Shown here in pieces: positions 50,240 through 60,830 of a DNA stretch of 64,000 nt. This stretch comes from Letharia columbiana. Taxonomy: Eukaryota > Ascomycota > Lecanoromycetes > Lecanorales > Parmeliaceae. A program made the translations under genes and the position numbers. The DNA is taken from the NCBI RefSeq assembly GCF_014066305.1, contig NW_023501101.1, positions 1 to 64,000 of the forward strand, in the 5' to 3' direction. Position 1 is the first letter of the stretch. Each line of letters begins with the position of its first letter. The notes beneath the pieces were generated by a model. It saw only the letters and a list, made by a program, of their open reading frames with translations. It was not told the DNA's origin and did no database searches.

Positions 50240-51660
50240 CGCTCACTGTCGAGATTAGTCCGACTGATGTAGGAAAATTGAAACAAATGAACAGAGAGGA
50301 TGGATGGTAATCAGGTAAAGCAGAACTATGCGAAGTTCTTGTCTCACCCCGATCCACATCCTTTTACCATGTCAGCAGGGTGCTCGCACATTTCATGAGA
50401 GGCATCGATGATACAAATGCGGCAGGGTTGCAGCGACAATCACGAAGGCAGGGAGACTTGATTGGATGGCAGTGTGACTGCACAAGAAATGCGATTGGTC
50501 ACGAGAGGTTTATGCTGATGAGAATAGGGAAGGGAGAATAGTGGTACTTAGGTGGAATGCCCTGATCACGCCAAAGCCGCTTCAGTGGAAGAGGTATGGA
50601 GCATCGTACCGTTGGTCCCTTTTCCTTAACAGGACGATCCAATTTCGGAGGTGGGCGTAGGATGCGGCTTACGGGACGTGTATGATCATCTCTTTGTGGT
50701 CGATAGACGAGAGCGCGAGGCGAGGCTGTCTGGTAATGCGTTGTGTCTGCATCAAGATTAGGGTTCCATCTTTGGGTGCGGCTCGCCATGGGACAGCAAG
50801 CGAGCGAGCGTTGTCGTTCATTCGCCAAGACTTCGGGGATGGAAGGAGCATAGCCTGGGACTTGAATGTTTGGGAGGTAATCGCGCTGAGCCGGATGCCT
50901 GTTCAAGGACAGAGGAGCTGGACGAGAATCTTCACTGTCATCAGCCTCACGTACTCTACCGCATTTCCCGGTCAGTATCAAGACCTACGAAAACGACGTA
51001 GCGAAGCGCGGTCTTCGAGATGATCAACGACGTTGCAGAAGGGGTCTCGAGGCCTACGAGACCCTCCTCTCTACGACATCATGTCAAGGGCTCCCGCTAT
51101 AGCGAAAAATTTGGTGCTGCCGCAAAGGCTCCGATTACTCACCAATTGGCGCAAGGGCGAGAACGGTTGATGTTCTCTGGATTTTGGGGCGGAGGTTCAC
51201 GTATGAAAGGCTTCGAGAGCGAGGTCGAGGGCTTAGGCTTGAAGGAGCGTACCGTGAGCGATGTTGATGTCAGAGCTGGGAGGTGCAAGATTGAAAGCGA
51301 CGAAAAGCGTCGACAGCTTCCGTCGCCATGGCGGTGCCTTAGAAGAACCGGCTTTCTGCAACTATCTATGGCGGTATATCATCTTATATTGGTGTTGTCG
51401 GCCCCCTATGTCTGTATTCCGAGGACGATTATGTCAAGACTGTCGTTCCACGCTCGTAGCGATATCATAGCCACTAGCAATGGCAAAGGGGCGAGACTAC
51501 TGGTCACGCGAATGAGATACTGTAAATCAATGATGAGCATGGTAAACTTTTCTCATGCAACTCATGTGTATCGTGTCTTTGCATGCCGGACTAAATCACC
51601 AGAGTAGAGGTGCAGATGCAATACCGCTTTTGCGAACGGCTTGACATGTTCAGCTCTCCC
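50240..51660. other. Intergenic, no supported gene
   Basis: Frames at 50499-50981 (minus, 160 aa) and 51020-51607 (plus, 195 aa) are open but have no domain, signal or splice support. They may be chance frames or further decayed genes. 51608-51660 is the 3' flank of the SDR. Confidence 0.4.
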
Positions 51661-52727
51661 CTACGTCCCGAACTTCAGCAAGTACCCTCCATCGACAGGC
51701 ACGATCTGGCCATTGAGATACTGATTCGTCACCATGAACAAGACCGCATTGGCCATATCCCTATCATTCCCTGGACGACGTGCTGGCAGGTGTGCGTACT
51801 TCTCGGCCGGTATTTCACTCTTCTGGTTGTCCTTGCTCTCTCCGGCCGTCATCTCACTCGGAAAGACACCTGGTGCAATAGAATTGACTCTGACCTTGAC
51901 GCCGGCGTTGGCAATCTCTGAGGCCAGCAGCTTGGTCACCTGGATTGCGGCGGCTTTGCTCGCGTTGTAGGAGAAATGGGCCTGGGACTTGAGGACCAGG
52001 CCAGAGATAGAGCTGATGTTGATGACGCAGCCAGTATAGCCCTTCATGTGCTCGGTGGCTTTCTCCAGGAGAGGGAGGAAGGCGAGGGTCATAAAGTAGA
52101 GTTGGGGCACGTTGGTCTTGTAGGTCGTCGCCCAGTCTTCGAAATTGGCGTTCTCTGGATCAAAGAGGTTCTTCTTCAACTCGGCCGCTGTCTCGCCTTC
52201 CGGCTTCTGTTTTGAGGTTGCGATACCGGCGTTGTTGATCAGGATGCAGAGGCATTGCTCGCGGGACTCGATTTCTTTCACAAGCCTCTGGATTTCTTCC
52301 TTGCTTGTAATGTCGGCAACAAGAGGTATGATCTCGCCGGCAATGCCTTTCCCGTGCACCTCAACGACTTTCTCAAGTTTTTCTTCTGTACGCCCAACAA
52401 TGTAGACCTTGGCACCGTTGACTGCAAGGGCTTGGGCGGCCATAAGACCAATGCCGGATCCTGGTCCATGTCAGTGTTGTCTCTTGGCAGAGTGGATTGT
52501 CTGTTTGACTGACCTCCGCCTGTGATGAGGGCGACCTTGCCCTTCACGTCGAAAAGGTTGGAAAGTTCCAGGTCTTTATTGTTGGTCTCCATGTTGTTTG
52601 TTGCTATACCGTGGTGCGAAGGTAAAGGTCGATAGAGTAGGAGATGAGGCTTGAAAGTCCTGGTGAGAGTGGGTGTGTGAATGAATCGAGTTGCAGGTCG
52701 TAGGGTTCGGAGGCTGACGATGTTCAT
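51661..52727 (-). CDS. Short-chain dehydrogenase/reductase, 337 aa
   Basis: Exon 1 is 52727-52514 and exon 2 is 52460-51661; the 53-nt intron has GTCAGT and a CCAG acceptor and splits the cofactor motif. The classical SDR pattern is complete: TGGGSGIG at about residues 69-76, NNAG at 147-150, the active-site Ser in INISSISG (about 221-224), and YNASK with Tyr236 and Lys240. The closing NGQIVPVDGGYL is also typical. It should be an NAD(P)-dependent oxidoreductase resembling 3-oxoacyl-ACP reductases; the substrate is unknown. From 52727 the first 45 residues are rich in Arg/His/Thr and lack acidic residues, like a mitochondrial presequence. The inner ATG at 52592 would give a 292-aa cytosolic form. 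A copy of the motif repeated in this arm lies about 100 bases upstream of the start. Confidence 0.87.
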
Positions 52728-52827
52728 ATGAGGCGTGTAGAGGAAGTAGAGTAACTGACTGGGTTGCGAGGTTGGAAATTGAGGGAAACGTCACTTTTGC
52801 AATTTCTTGGCGAGCAATGACGACACA

Positions 52828-52858
52828 ACGGAGCAGCCTCCGCACCTAACATGCAAAT
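52828..52858 (+). repeat. Dispersed 31-bp motif, copy A
   Basis: ACGGAGCAGCCTCCGCACCT followed by AACATGCAAAT. The core CGGAGCAGCCTCCG is an inverted repeat (CGGAG/CTCCG, 4-base loop). It lies 101 bases upstream of the SDR start at 52727. Copies B and C are listed below. Confidence 0.7.
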
Positions 52859-53149
52859 CTGACACGGCAATTTTATACTTACCCGTTTTCGAAGCATGAG
52901 GTTGAAATGAACAAAAAGTTTGGAGCTGCAGAACCCAACACAGGTAGAGAGAAATGAATGCCACGCTCTCACACTCAACCCGCCTGCGGAGTCTCATTTC
53001 CGGACGTTCCCAAGCCGGAGACAACCCCTGGAGCCCCCTGCAGAGTGCTCTATTTCCAACCTCTCAGGTACGCGACGACATAACTAAACCAGCAAATCTT
53101 TTTCAAAATTTCTTTTCAAAAAACAATCGATTCTACGATTATTATCTCT

Positions 53150-53640
53150 AAATGAGTAAATAATCTTTAGATAAATTATTCTATATTATAAAGAGCGCCT
53201 TTAAAAAGATTCTCTTTAAAAAACTTTTCTTGAAGATTCTTCTCGCGGTATTTTCCACGATACACTTTACGGCACTTTTTATAATACTCTCCGCGATACT
53301 CTCTTATAATAATCTCCACGATACTCTTCGCAATACTTTACTCTTTATTTAAGATTCTCTTTATTCGAAATATTCTATAAAGTTCTCTAAAGAGTATCTC
53401 TTGAAAAGTTTTCTCGAAGAATATCTCTTAAAGAGTACCTCGGAGAGAACCCTAAAGAGTACCCCGGAGAACCCGAATACCGAGTACCCCGGAGAGTGCC
53501 CCCTAAAGAGTGCCTTAAAAAATACCCCTCGAAGAGTAGTATCTCGAGAAGTATCTAAAGGAGTGCTTCGAAGAGTACCTCGAGAAGTACTTCAAGAAGA
53601 ATATTCTAGAAAGAATATTTTGAAGAGAACTACTAGAAAT
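53150..53640. repeat. Inverted degenerate GAGTAYC/GATACTC array
   Basis: From 53150 to about 53390 units read GATACTCT, CGATACTC, AAGATTCTC. From about 53390 to 53640 the reverse-complement form dominates: AGAGTATCTC, AGAGTACCTCGGAGAG, GAGTACCCCGGAGA. Units recur every 12-20 bases. The two halves are mirror images, with the symmetry centre near 53385-53400. The whole could fold into a long imperfect hairpin. The left edge is AT-rich and the right ends in an A-rich stretch near 53650-53690. The 101-aa frame 53401-53706 just translates the array. Confidence 0.6.
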
Positions 53641-55136
53641 TGTGAAGAAAGAAAACAGAAAAAAAACAAAAAACGAAGAGAGAATTTTTTTTTAGTTTTG
53701 TCGTAGTGTCAGCCGTCGTCCGCCGTATCAGGGAAAGAGACCTCCATAATTCCTCCTTTTGCAGAAAAGCCAGAAAGCATGAGATCTTCTGTTTCTCTAG
53801 CATAGTTGTTATCTATCCCAATTGTAATATATATTATGGATACGTAATGATAGAAATCTAAAAGATTGCACATGGAATACCGACTTCCCCCACTTCCTCC
53901 CCTCTCTTCTCCTTCCCATTAGCAACTTGTCCCAACAAGCGACTCTTCCCCACACCAGTTCCGCCCAACTGCTCCAGACTTTGACTTTCCATCAGCGCAG
54001 CAGCGAGATGTAGGGATGACGAAGGAGGGAAAGGACGAGGAGAGCATGGTCGAGAGAGCGTATGAAGAGGAATATTACAAAGGACTTCAGAGTATGGTGT
54101 GCTCGTGAGCACAATCAGGCTAGCCAGCAGCACGAAAGCTCGCCATCGTAGCCAGAAAGCTTTGGACCAAGGTTGACGACGTTGGAGCTGAAGGCGATTG
54201 TCGTAACTGGGCAGCCCGGGATACAGGTCCAAGTCAACAATCACGGGGCGAGAGTGGAGGAGCCGACAGCTGCGCAAACAGTGCGAGCGAATAGAGAAGG
54301 GATATGGATGATAGAGACCTTCCAGGCGCTTGAAGGACAAGGACAGAGAAAATGAACGTGTGAAGGAGCAGAGCTTAAGGGGACGAGGATGATATTAGAT
54401 CTTCCACAAGCTTGAGCACTGTAGATCCCCTGTCTCAGAAAGGCGTACTTCCAGTATTTCAAAACCTCTCCTGACTTAATCACTGAGGGTTGGCGCAACG
54501 ATCCCCATGCATTGGAACCACTCGTGCGGCGGGAAATTAGATGAGCAAAACGTTGATCTCCCAGAAGCTTGACGACCAGACCTTTCATTACAAAGTAGAA
54601 TGAGAGTCCCTTCTCGAAACGTGAGGGATGTCCTAATCATGGCATGTGAATGGCAACGACTTCTTCGGTCCTGGTACCCCAATGGAGCTGCCGCAGCTCT
54701 TGCAGCGTATGGGAGATGGGGTGGGACATGTGATATACGACATCGAGGGTGTTCATCTCCATGGAAATGCTGGACGACCTGGCTGTGGCTTGTTATCGGC
54801 TTGTCGAAGATGATCGGACGCCAGTGAGGGCGCGTCGTGACATGGTTGTTGAAGCGAAGAGAGAGCGATTTGAGCGCTGTCTAAAGGATTTTCTTGAGGG
54901 GCAAGGATGCGGGGTTGGACGATTGCCACTCTGCGAGAAAAGGGTTGGAAGAGGTGGGGGGAAGGACTACTCATGCGATTTCAACTCCGCGATCAAGTGC
55001 CCGCTCAGAATACGAGTTTGCTGAACACGAAAGATCCCGTGACATCGGAGGTCCTGTAGCAGTGCTGAAGAAAGCTTCCGCGGGCGTGCGAGGGTCTTGT
55101 GCATTTGGACATTTATTAGTCCGCGAGGAACACAGA
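53641..55136 (+). other. Possible decayed gene (54630-54950) in gene-poor stretch
   Basis: Two plus-strand pieces look coding: MELPQLLQRMGDGVGHVIYD (about 54680-54740), then in another frame SMEMLDDLAVACYRLVEDDR to RERFERCLKDFLEGQ (about 54752-54900). One indel near 54745 would join them. I recognise no family. The remainder, 53700-54600, has overlapping frames on both strands and nothing I can support. Confidence 0.35.
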
Positions 55137-55167
55137 ACGAAGCAGCCTCCGCACCTAATGTGCAAAT
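55137..55167 (+). repeat. Dispersed 31-bp motif, copy B
   Basis: ACGAAGCAGCCTCCGCACCT followed by AATGTGCAAAT; 28 of 31 positions match copy A. It lies about 85 bases beyond the stop of the 810-aa gene. Confidence 0.7.
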
Positions 55168-55251
55168 AGGGGCGGATACTATGATTTCGACCTAAACTAG
55201 CAAGGAGTACGAAAGTGTCTAACGCGCACAACTCGAAAGAAATTTAGCCCA

Positions 55252-57684
55252 TCAAATCCCAAACGCAGCTTGCAAACTCCCAATGCCGAGCACGACAACA
55301 GCAACAATGTAAGCAGCGACACCCGACGCGCTCTGGGCATCATGCTTGAGCACAGTCCAACAGACAAGAAAGACCAGACTTGCAAGCAGCAAAATGACAA
55401 AGGCCAAAACAATGACGATGCTGAAATGCCAACCTTCTACAAACTGTATGCCCCAACCAAGACCAGTCCCAGTGGTCGGACATGTGCGCAGGCGTTCCTT
55501 CAACTTCTTCGGTATCCGTGCAAGCAGGATGCCAGCCTCTTCCGCACATTGAGGATAAGTCAACAAGTGCAACATGAGATGCTCCCCAACAGGCGGGATC
55601 AGATCTGCGGGCATGGGACTGTACCGATACTCGTCCTTACGCTCTTCTGGGGGGAAGACGTCTTGCTTTTGAATGTTCACGAGCTCGGACTTGAACAATT
55701 CTAGCTGTACGAATTTGATGCCTCGGATGGTCTTGAGCGACAGAAAGCGTTTCAACTTCCCTCGCGTCTGAGCGAAAGTGCGTTTCAGAAGTGAGAAGAA
55801 TGCCCGATCCGAGGAACAACCGGTCAAGTCGGGTTGTAAAAGCTTAATTGCGTGGCTGTGTTGTGGAATACATAAGAGAAGGAAGAGTTCTTCCAGAAAG
55901 GTATGCCTCGGATCTGAAGAAGCGCTGAGCGTGGTTTGGAACAAGATTTGTTCCTGGCTTTGAACGCTGTTTTGCGGAAGTAAAGGGCCATTTGACTTTA
56001 CGGAGCTCCCCATGAAATTTAAACAGTAGCCCAATGCGGACCTTGCACGAGAGGTATTTGCATGAGTTGCACCTTTAGTTCCACTTCTGGGGTGAATCGC
56101 GACATTTTGAAGACACTCAGCTGCGTATTCCTTCGCAGCACCAGGTCGTAGCTCAACAAAATCATCATACAACCTGACGCCGCAATGGCAGTGCCATTCA
56201 AGCCGTACACATTTTCTTTCAGGAGATGTGAGGTGAGGATCCTGTGCACTATCCAATAACCTCAGCGCAGACGGGTCTTGCATGTCATGAACCGCTGGAT
56301 CTAGAGGTGTGACTCCGAATGACTGTATATCCTCCACTGATTTGTCGATTTTGATGATGTCAGAGGAAGGATTTGTATCCCATTCGTTGTTCTGCGAAAG
56401 GCTCTCATGCAGAGTCTCCGATGATTCAGAAGGAGCGGGAGGGGCGATTTCACGACCCCTAGTGTCAGGGTTCATGCTTGATAATCTTCTGCTATAGTCG
56501 TCGATGTCTGATCCAGGTTTCCTCAACACCACTTTGATGAAGGGGTTGAACTCTTGCTGCGATTGGACGGAAGATGTGTCGCTGGAAATGTAAGAGGTTC
56601 TTGGAGGGATCTCAACGCTGAGGTTATTTGCACCATGATCTTGCGTCATGTTTTTCGGCCAATTCGGCAGTAAATCTTCATCGTCTTCTATAAATCCAGG
56701 GCGGCGAGATCCGGGGGTTCCCCCTTCAAGGCTCTCCAACGGGAGTACTTCACCTAACACATGCTCATCCGATGCTGCAATGCTCAGATGCATGGGATAG
56801 CCATGCGGTGAGAGAACCTCCCGGGTCGCCCAGCTTGTTTCAACCAGTTCAGTCAGCCAGCCAAATTCAACTTTATCTACGAGATCTTGAAATTTCCGAA
56901 CAGTGTCGAGGTCACTTTTTATATGCTCATTTTCCGTCTTAAGTTTGACGACCTCACCTTTCATGCGCGTACGCAAACTTTCGGTTCTTTGCGCGTAGTA
57001 AATTGCCGATTGATAGTCGTTCTCGAGAAGCGCTAGTTTCTTACGATAGTTGTTTTCCACCAACAATTCTCTCGACTCGAGCGACAGTTTGGTCTTTTGG
57101 TAAGCCTGTCTGCTGGCTTTCATTTCTTGTTCGAGCTCCCTCACAGCGCGGGATTCTGGGCTATCTGGGTCCCAATATCTTGATCTCGATCTCACATGGT
57201 CGGAAGGGAACCTCCTTTGACCTACCCCTTTCTGAACCTGCTTCAATTCCAGATTCCGCCCTCTAGTGCTGCTTTCCAGATCAATTTGGACATCCTGTAA
57301 GCTCCTCAACCATAGGTTGAACCGCTCTTTGTTAATTCCTGCAAGATCGCCGCTCAATCCATGGGCCCGCGTGATCAAAAGATTCGTGATCAAGGGGTGG
57401 AACGCTTCGCTATACTCCATGATAGGTGGTATTCCTTGACGGATCGATAGTAAGCGAAAGATGGCGCTGTGTTTAGCCGTCCACTTAGGGAGGAGTGGAC
57501 GTAGATTAGAGGGGCGTGTTTCTGGCTTTATTGCCCATCTCAAGTATACCGCATCAGGGAATTTTCCTCCATTTCTCGAGGTTCGAAAACTATCACTCGA
57601 GTATCCTAAGCCACTGGGCTCATCTTCCTTGATCTTGGGGCGTGCGGCATCCGGAAGTGATCTTTTTGCTGTCGAGTTTGCCAT
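55252..57684 (-). CDS. Coiled-coil protein with C-terminal two-helix membrane tail, 810 aa
   Basis: A single open exon. The N-terminal half carries YLRWAIKP and a probable coiled coil at about residues 178-273. A Ser/Pro/Asp-rich linker follows (about 300-490), then a segment with WHCHCGVRLYDDF and IRGIKFVQLELF. The C-terminus has a motif common to a large, uncharacterised ascomycete family, PPVGEHLMLHL and TGLGWGIQFVEGW, followed by two membrane helices (about 754-777 and 787-808). This tail occurs in many fungal proteins near heterokaryon-incompatibility-type genes, but no activity is established. The frame remains open above Met1 for a few codons. A different frame, 58037 down to about 57740 (MPYNLTVGETTS...), looks coding too and may be a 5' exon or be separated by an indel. 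Confidence 0.75.
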   Translation of the reverse strand: MANSTAKRSLPDAARPKIKEDEPSGLGYSSDSFRTSRNGGKFPDAVYLRWAIKPETRPSNLRPLLPKWTAKHSAIFRLLSIRQGIPPIMEYSEAFHPLITNLLITRAHGLSGDLAGINKERFNLWLRSLQDVQIDLESSTRGRNLELKQVQKGVGQRRFPSDHVRSRSRYWDPDSPESRAVRELEQEMKASRQAYQKTKLSLESRELLVENNYRKKLALLENDYQSAIYYAQRTESLRTRMKGEVVKLKTENEHIKSDLDTVRKFQDLVDKVEFGWLTELVETSWATREVLSPHGYPMHLSIAASDEHVLGEVLPLESLEGGTPGSRRPGFIEDDEDLLPNWPKNMTQDHGANNLSVEIPPRTSYISSDTSSVQSQQEFNPFIKVVLRKPGSDIDDYSRRLSSMNPDTRGREIAPPAPSESSETLHESLSQNNEWDTNPSSDIIKIDKSVEDIQSFGVTPLDPAVHDMQDPSALRLLDSAQDPHLTSPERKCVRLEWHCHCGVRLYDDFVELRPGAAKEYAAECLQNVAIHPRSGTKGATHANTSRARSALGYCLNFMGSSVKSNGPLLPQNSVQSQEQILFQTTLSASSDPRHTFLEELFLLLCIPQHSHAIKLLQPDLTGCSSDRAFFSLLKRTFAQTRGKLKRFLSLKTIRGIKFVQLELFKSELVNIQKQDVFPPEERKDEYRYSPMPADLIPPVGEHLMLHLLTYPQCAEEAGILLARIPKKLKERLRTCPTTGTGLGWGIQFVEGWHFSIVIVLAFVILLLASLVFLVCWTVLKHDAQSASGVAAYIVAVVVLGIGSLQAAFGI

Positions 57685-58720
57685 TTTCTCATTATCTGGG
57701 ACGGCAATCTGAGCGCCTTCGTCAGATTGCGGGTTGCAGCTATTGGAGCATAGTCACGTACACCTTCTAAATTAATAGGGTTCTTGAAGTCTTCTGAGGG
57801 AACACGATTTTTCTGGTATTGTCTCCCAAGATCTGTAGCATGCGGCTCTTCGTGAGAATCTCCAGCCCTTGACGATAAACTTCTTTTGCTTGTACCGGAA
57901 TCCTCAAGGTTTGTGCTGTCTTCCGAATGAGGATAGCAGTCAAGTATCGGCGGCGCGTAGCCATCATAGCCTACTTCCCCTTGGTCTCCGCTTTCCCTCT
58001 CCGAGGTGGTTTCGCCGACGGTGAGATTGTACGGCATGGTGACGGTCTCTCCCTGAAACAGCTGTTACGGTGTTGTCAGATCTCGCAGACGCTACTTACT
58101 GTAGATTTGCTGGATGTAGGGTTGGGAAAGAGAGAAACAGACGGAGAATGCTAGCTGGCGCAATGCATCCGTAGTCATTCCCTTATTATGAGGTACCCAA
58201 GGGTAGCGGCTTTTGAAAAGCGGCGTCCTTGGTTGCGTCTGATGTCTGGGCTGATCACGGCCGGAGTGTTTTGCAGGTCTAGGATGGCTTTCGGCGCTTA
58301 AGAAATTTGGAACTATATGGGTAGCAGACAAATCTGCCTTGTAAAGAAGATCGTCGGGCAGTGAAATTTGTGGCAGTGAAATTGTGGTATTCAGCCTCAT
58401 GCACGACTGTGCACCCCGCAGGAGTAGCCTTGTCTTGATGCTCACCAACTCCTTCAATGGCGAATGATCATCGAAAACCGGAAATAACAGGTACTGACTT
58501 CTTGGATGCCTGAGACTTGCACATTGCACCGAGAAGAACCCTACATCGAGGTTTTTAAATCAATGTCTGGTTTGGAAGTTCTGCGAAATGGCGCATTAGC
58601 CGAACGAGGCCGCGTACGGCAATTCACCACGGCCATAGAAGACGGCACTCACCCCGTGCTCGATCAAAGGGTGAGGTGGAGGTAGGTTTGTGTCTTCTTG
58701 AAGCGCGTAACGACCACACG
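57685..58720 (-). other. Upstream of the 810-aa gene: probable 5' coding segment
   Basis: The minus-strand frame from 58037 to about 57740 is acidic and Ser-rich with YDGYAPPILDCYPHSEDS. It runs into the 810-aa gene in another frame, and no intron longer than 24 nt joins them cleanly. Further up, 58529-58092 is a 145-aa frame ending at a GTAAGT-like site (58104) that might be an upstream exon. Both are tentative. Confidence 0.35.
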
Positions 58721-58741
58721 ACGGAGCAGTCTTCGCACCTA
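58721..58741 (+). repeat. Dispersed motif, copy C (21 bp)
   Basis: ACGGAGCAGTCTTCGCACCT plus A matches the first 21 bases of copy A with two C/T changes; beyond that similarity fades. The preceding CGACCACACG resembles the CGACACA before copy A. Confidence 0.6.
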
Positions 58742-58879
58742 GTTAAAGGTACATCTGCGACATGAAATTGCGTTGACAGATCTCGATATCGAGAATAGAA
58801 CTGAAGACACTAAGTGTTCTAGAGTGAAGACAGCTGTAGAATCCAGTAGAGAGGATTGATTGGCAGATCGTCCCCTCAG

Positions 58880-59788
58880 TCACTTGGATATGTCTTTGAC
58901 AAATGCCGAATGATTCCACGAGCTAGCTCCCCCATGAATCAGCATATCCTATCCTATATACCATGGCCCAGCGTCGCTACACAAGAACAGTATGCCACCT
59001 TTCAGCCCTTCTGAATACCCAATCCGCCCGAACAGCGTCTCCTTCCCAAAATGCTTCACTAGCTCTGGCATTTTGACCAGTAGCCCACGCTTCATATCCG
59101 TCATCATATAACCAGGCGATAGGGAGTTGACATGGATCCCAAGAGGAGCGAGCTCCCTAGCTACAGGTTTGACGAGCCTACAAACGGCGGCGTTGGAAGC
59201 GACGCAGGGGGAGGTGTGCTGAACTGTCGTGCTGATGTGGGTGGCTTTGCTGCCAATGAGATGATGGAGCCACCAGATGATTCAAGCGTGGTGTCCTGAG
59301 AAGGGCGCTGTTGTCGTCAGCGGACCATGGCATTGGCGCACGCTTGCGCTACGAGGAAAGAGCCTGTGAACTCTGAGCAGAGTCAGCACTAGCACCTTCT
59401 CGTGACTTGGTCGAAACGCAGAGCAGACGTACGTTTACAGCGAATAGAGATGAGAGGTTCTTGTCCGAAGTGGTGAGGAAATGCACATCTGTCACGGCCT
59501 CAGCTGCACTGATGCTGTCCGACTCAGCACTCTTGGCATTTAGGACGCCTCGTTCCAGCAGAGTTGTGACCTGCTTGATGTTCAGCGAGTCAAATTCCTT
59601 GCATTAGCCTTGTAGTATTTGACCCTCATCCCATAGTCGGTTTTCATCCGCTCCAGGGGTTGGTCTGGCGGTACGATGTCTAGGACGGCAAGGTTCGCCC
59701 GATTCTCGGCGAGGACTTTTGCGAAGGCAAGACCGGGGCCGCGGGCAGCGCCTGTCATGACTGCTGTCTTGTTCTTGACCGAGAACAA
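58880..59788 (-). pseudogene. Second SDR, decayed
   Basis: The ATG at 59788 begins MFSVKNKTAVMTGAARGPG, a clear SDR cofactor-binding start with GPG for GIG. A frameshift near 59595 leads to the next part (EFDSLNIKQVTTLLERG ... FLTTSDKNLSSLFAVNV). A probable intron (GTACGT...TTCACAG) and more frame breaks follow. The catalytic segment reads SPCVASNAAV, so both the Tyr and Lys of YxxxK are replaced. The C-terminal part is legible (KPVARELAPLGIHVNSLSPG, LFGRIGYSEGLKGGILFLCS) and has an in-frame TAG at 58951-58949 where SDRs usually have Gln. It ends at TGA 58882-58880. Confidence 0.7.
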
Positions 59789-60256
59789 CCTCCCCGTCAG
59801 CCCTCACTCCTCACCTCCCCGGCATCTCTGGCTCGTAGAGGTCACCCGCTCTCTCCATGACTATTCGTTCATACCAGCTAAGTTGTTTACTCGTTCAACG
59901 AGTCACAATGGCACCAGTTCCATCCCCAATCCCTACCATCGCCCTGAACAAAGCCATCCCGAAGCTTCTATGACGTTCAATTGGCAGAGTACCTGTCTCG
60001 GACTACCGCGGAGATTGAAACGTCAAGCCGCAAGGCGCAGGGGCGCTGAAGGTTCGGCATAGATCCTTAGATGAAGACCTAGGCACGTCTTTCAGATCCG
60101 ACGAGCGAATTGAAAGTAATAGTAGGTCGTCGATATTGGCTGATGGAGCTGAGCCAACACAAGATAGTACCAATGCCAAAGGTAAGGTATCGCTTTGGCG
60201 TGCCAAGACCATTAGCGTGAGCAGAAAGCTCCGGAATCCTTGGCGCTGAAAACAAC
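59789..60256. other. Intergenic between two decayed genes
   Basis: Short overlapping frames only; no gene, repeat or RNA that I can support. Confidence 0.4.
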
Positions 60257-60830
60257 TCAACTCACCTCCGTCTGCCGTTCGTGATATTGCGAATAACATA
60301 CAGAATCGAATATTCTCCGTGATTTCTTCGCATGTTTCGAAGCTGCAACATGAGACTTCAGTCGGAAACATTCGTGACCTTTGATCAAGTTTACCATGCG
60401 ATCACCCCTCGGTTTTCTGATCCTGGGATTTTCTATATTCAAATCTCCCAATATCAATCGACCCCTCCGATTACGACCAGAATCCCACTCATCCCTTCTC
60501 TTCTCCGGCCCCATCTCTTTTCCCACTCTCTCCATCGCTCCCTGCGTCCCCATCTCCCTTGCCCTCAAAGACGACTGCACGTCAACATCCACCTTCGGCA
60601 AACCCTGTCCCACCACCTCCTAACCCCTCTTGGTCTCCTCCTGCGTTCGTAAGATATCCTCCGTTGACCTTCTTAAGCCTGTCGCCGACAGTTGTTCCTT
60701 CGCTGTTTTTGATTATGCCTTAACATTTCTTCAACCTCCGCCACACCAGACCCCGGGGTAAAGAATACCTGCGGCCCTGTCTGGCTTTGTGTTTCGTCTA
60801 GCGACCATAATTCTTGTTCGGATCATGGTT
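60257..60830 (-). pseudogene. Decayed coiled-coil-type gene
   Basis: Minus-strand segments in successive frames: SEQELWSLDETQSQTGPQVF (near 60815), EGTTVGDRLKKV (near 60690), TEDILRTQEETKR (near 60660-60625), a TAG at 60622-60620, then EVVGQGLPKVDVDVQSSLRA and MGTQGAMERVGKEMGPEKRR. The composition and heptad-like spacing suggest a helical, hydrophilic protein. The breaks (two frame changes and one stop) lack intron signals. Family unknown. Confidence 0.4.

Noticed and set aside
52828..52858. Copy A as a tRNA internal promoter or tRNA fragment
   Set aside because: No cloverleaf can be drawn around it, and the copies share only 21-31 bases.
53150..53640. CRISPR-like array
   Set aside because: Units are short, degenerate and without unique spacers, and the host is a fungus.
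53401..53706. 101-aa frame within the GAGTAYC array
   Set aside because: Its sequence is just the translation of the repeat units and the A-rich tail.
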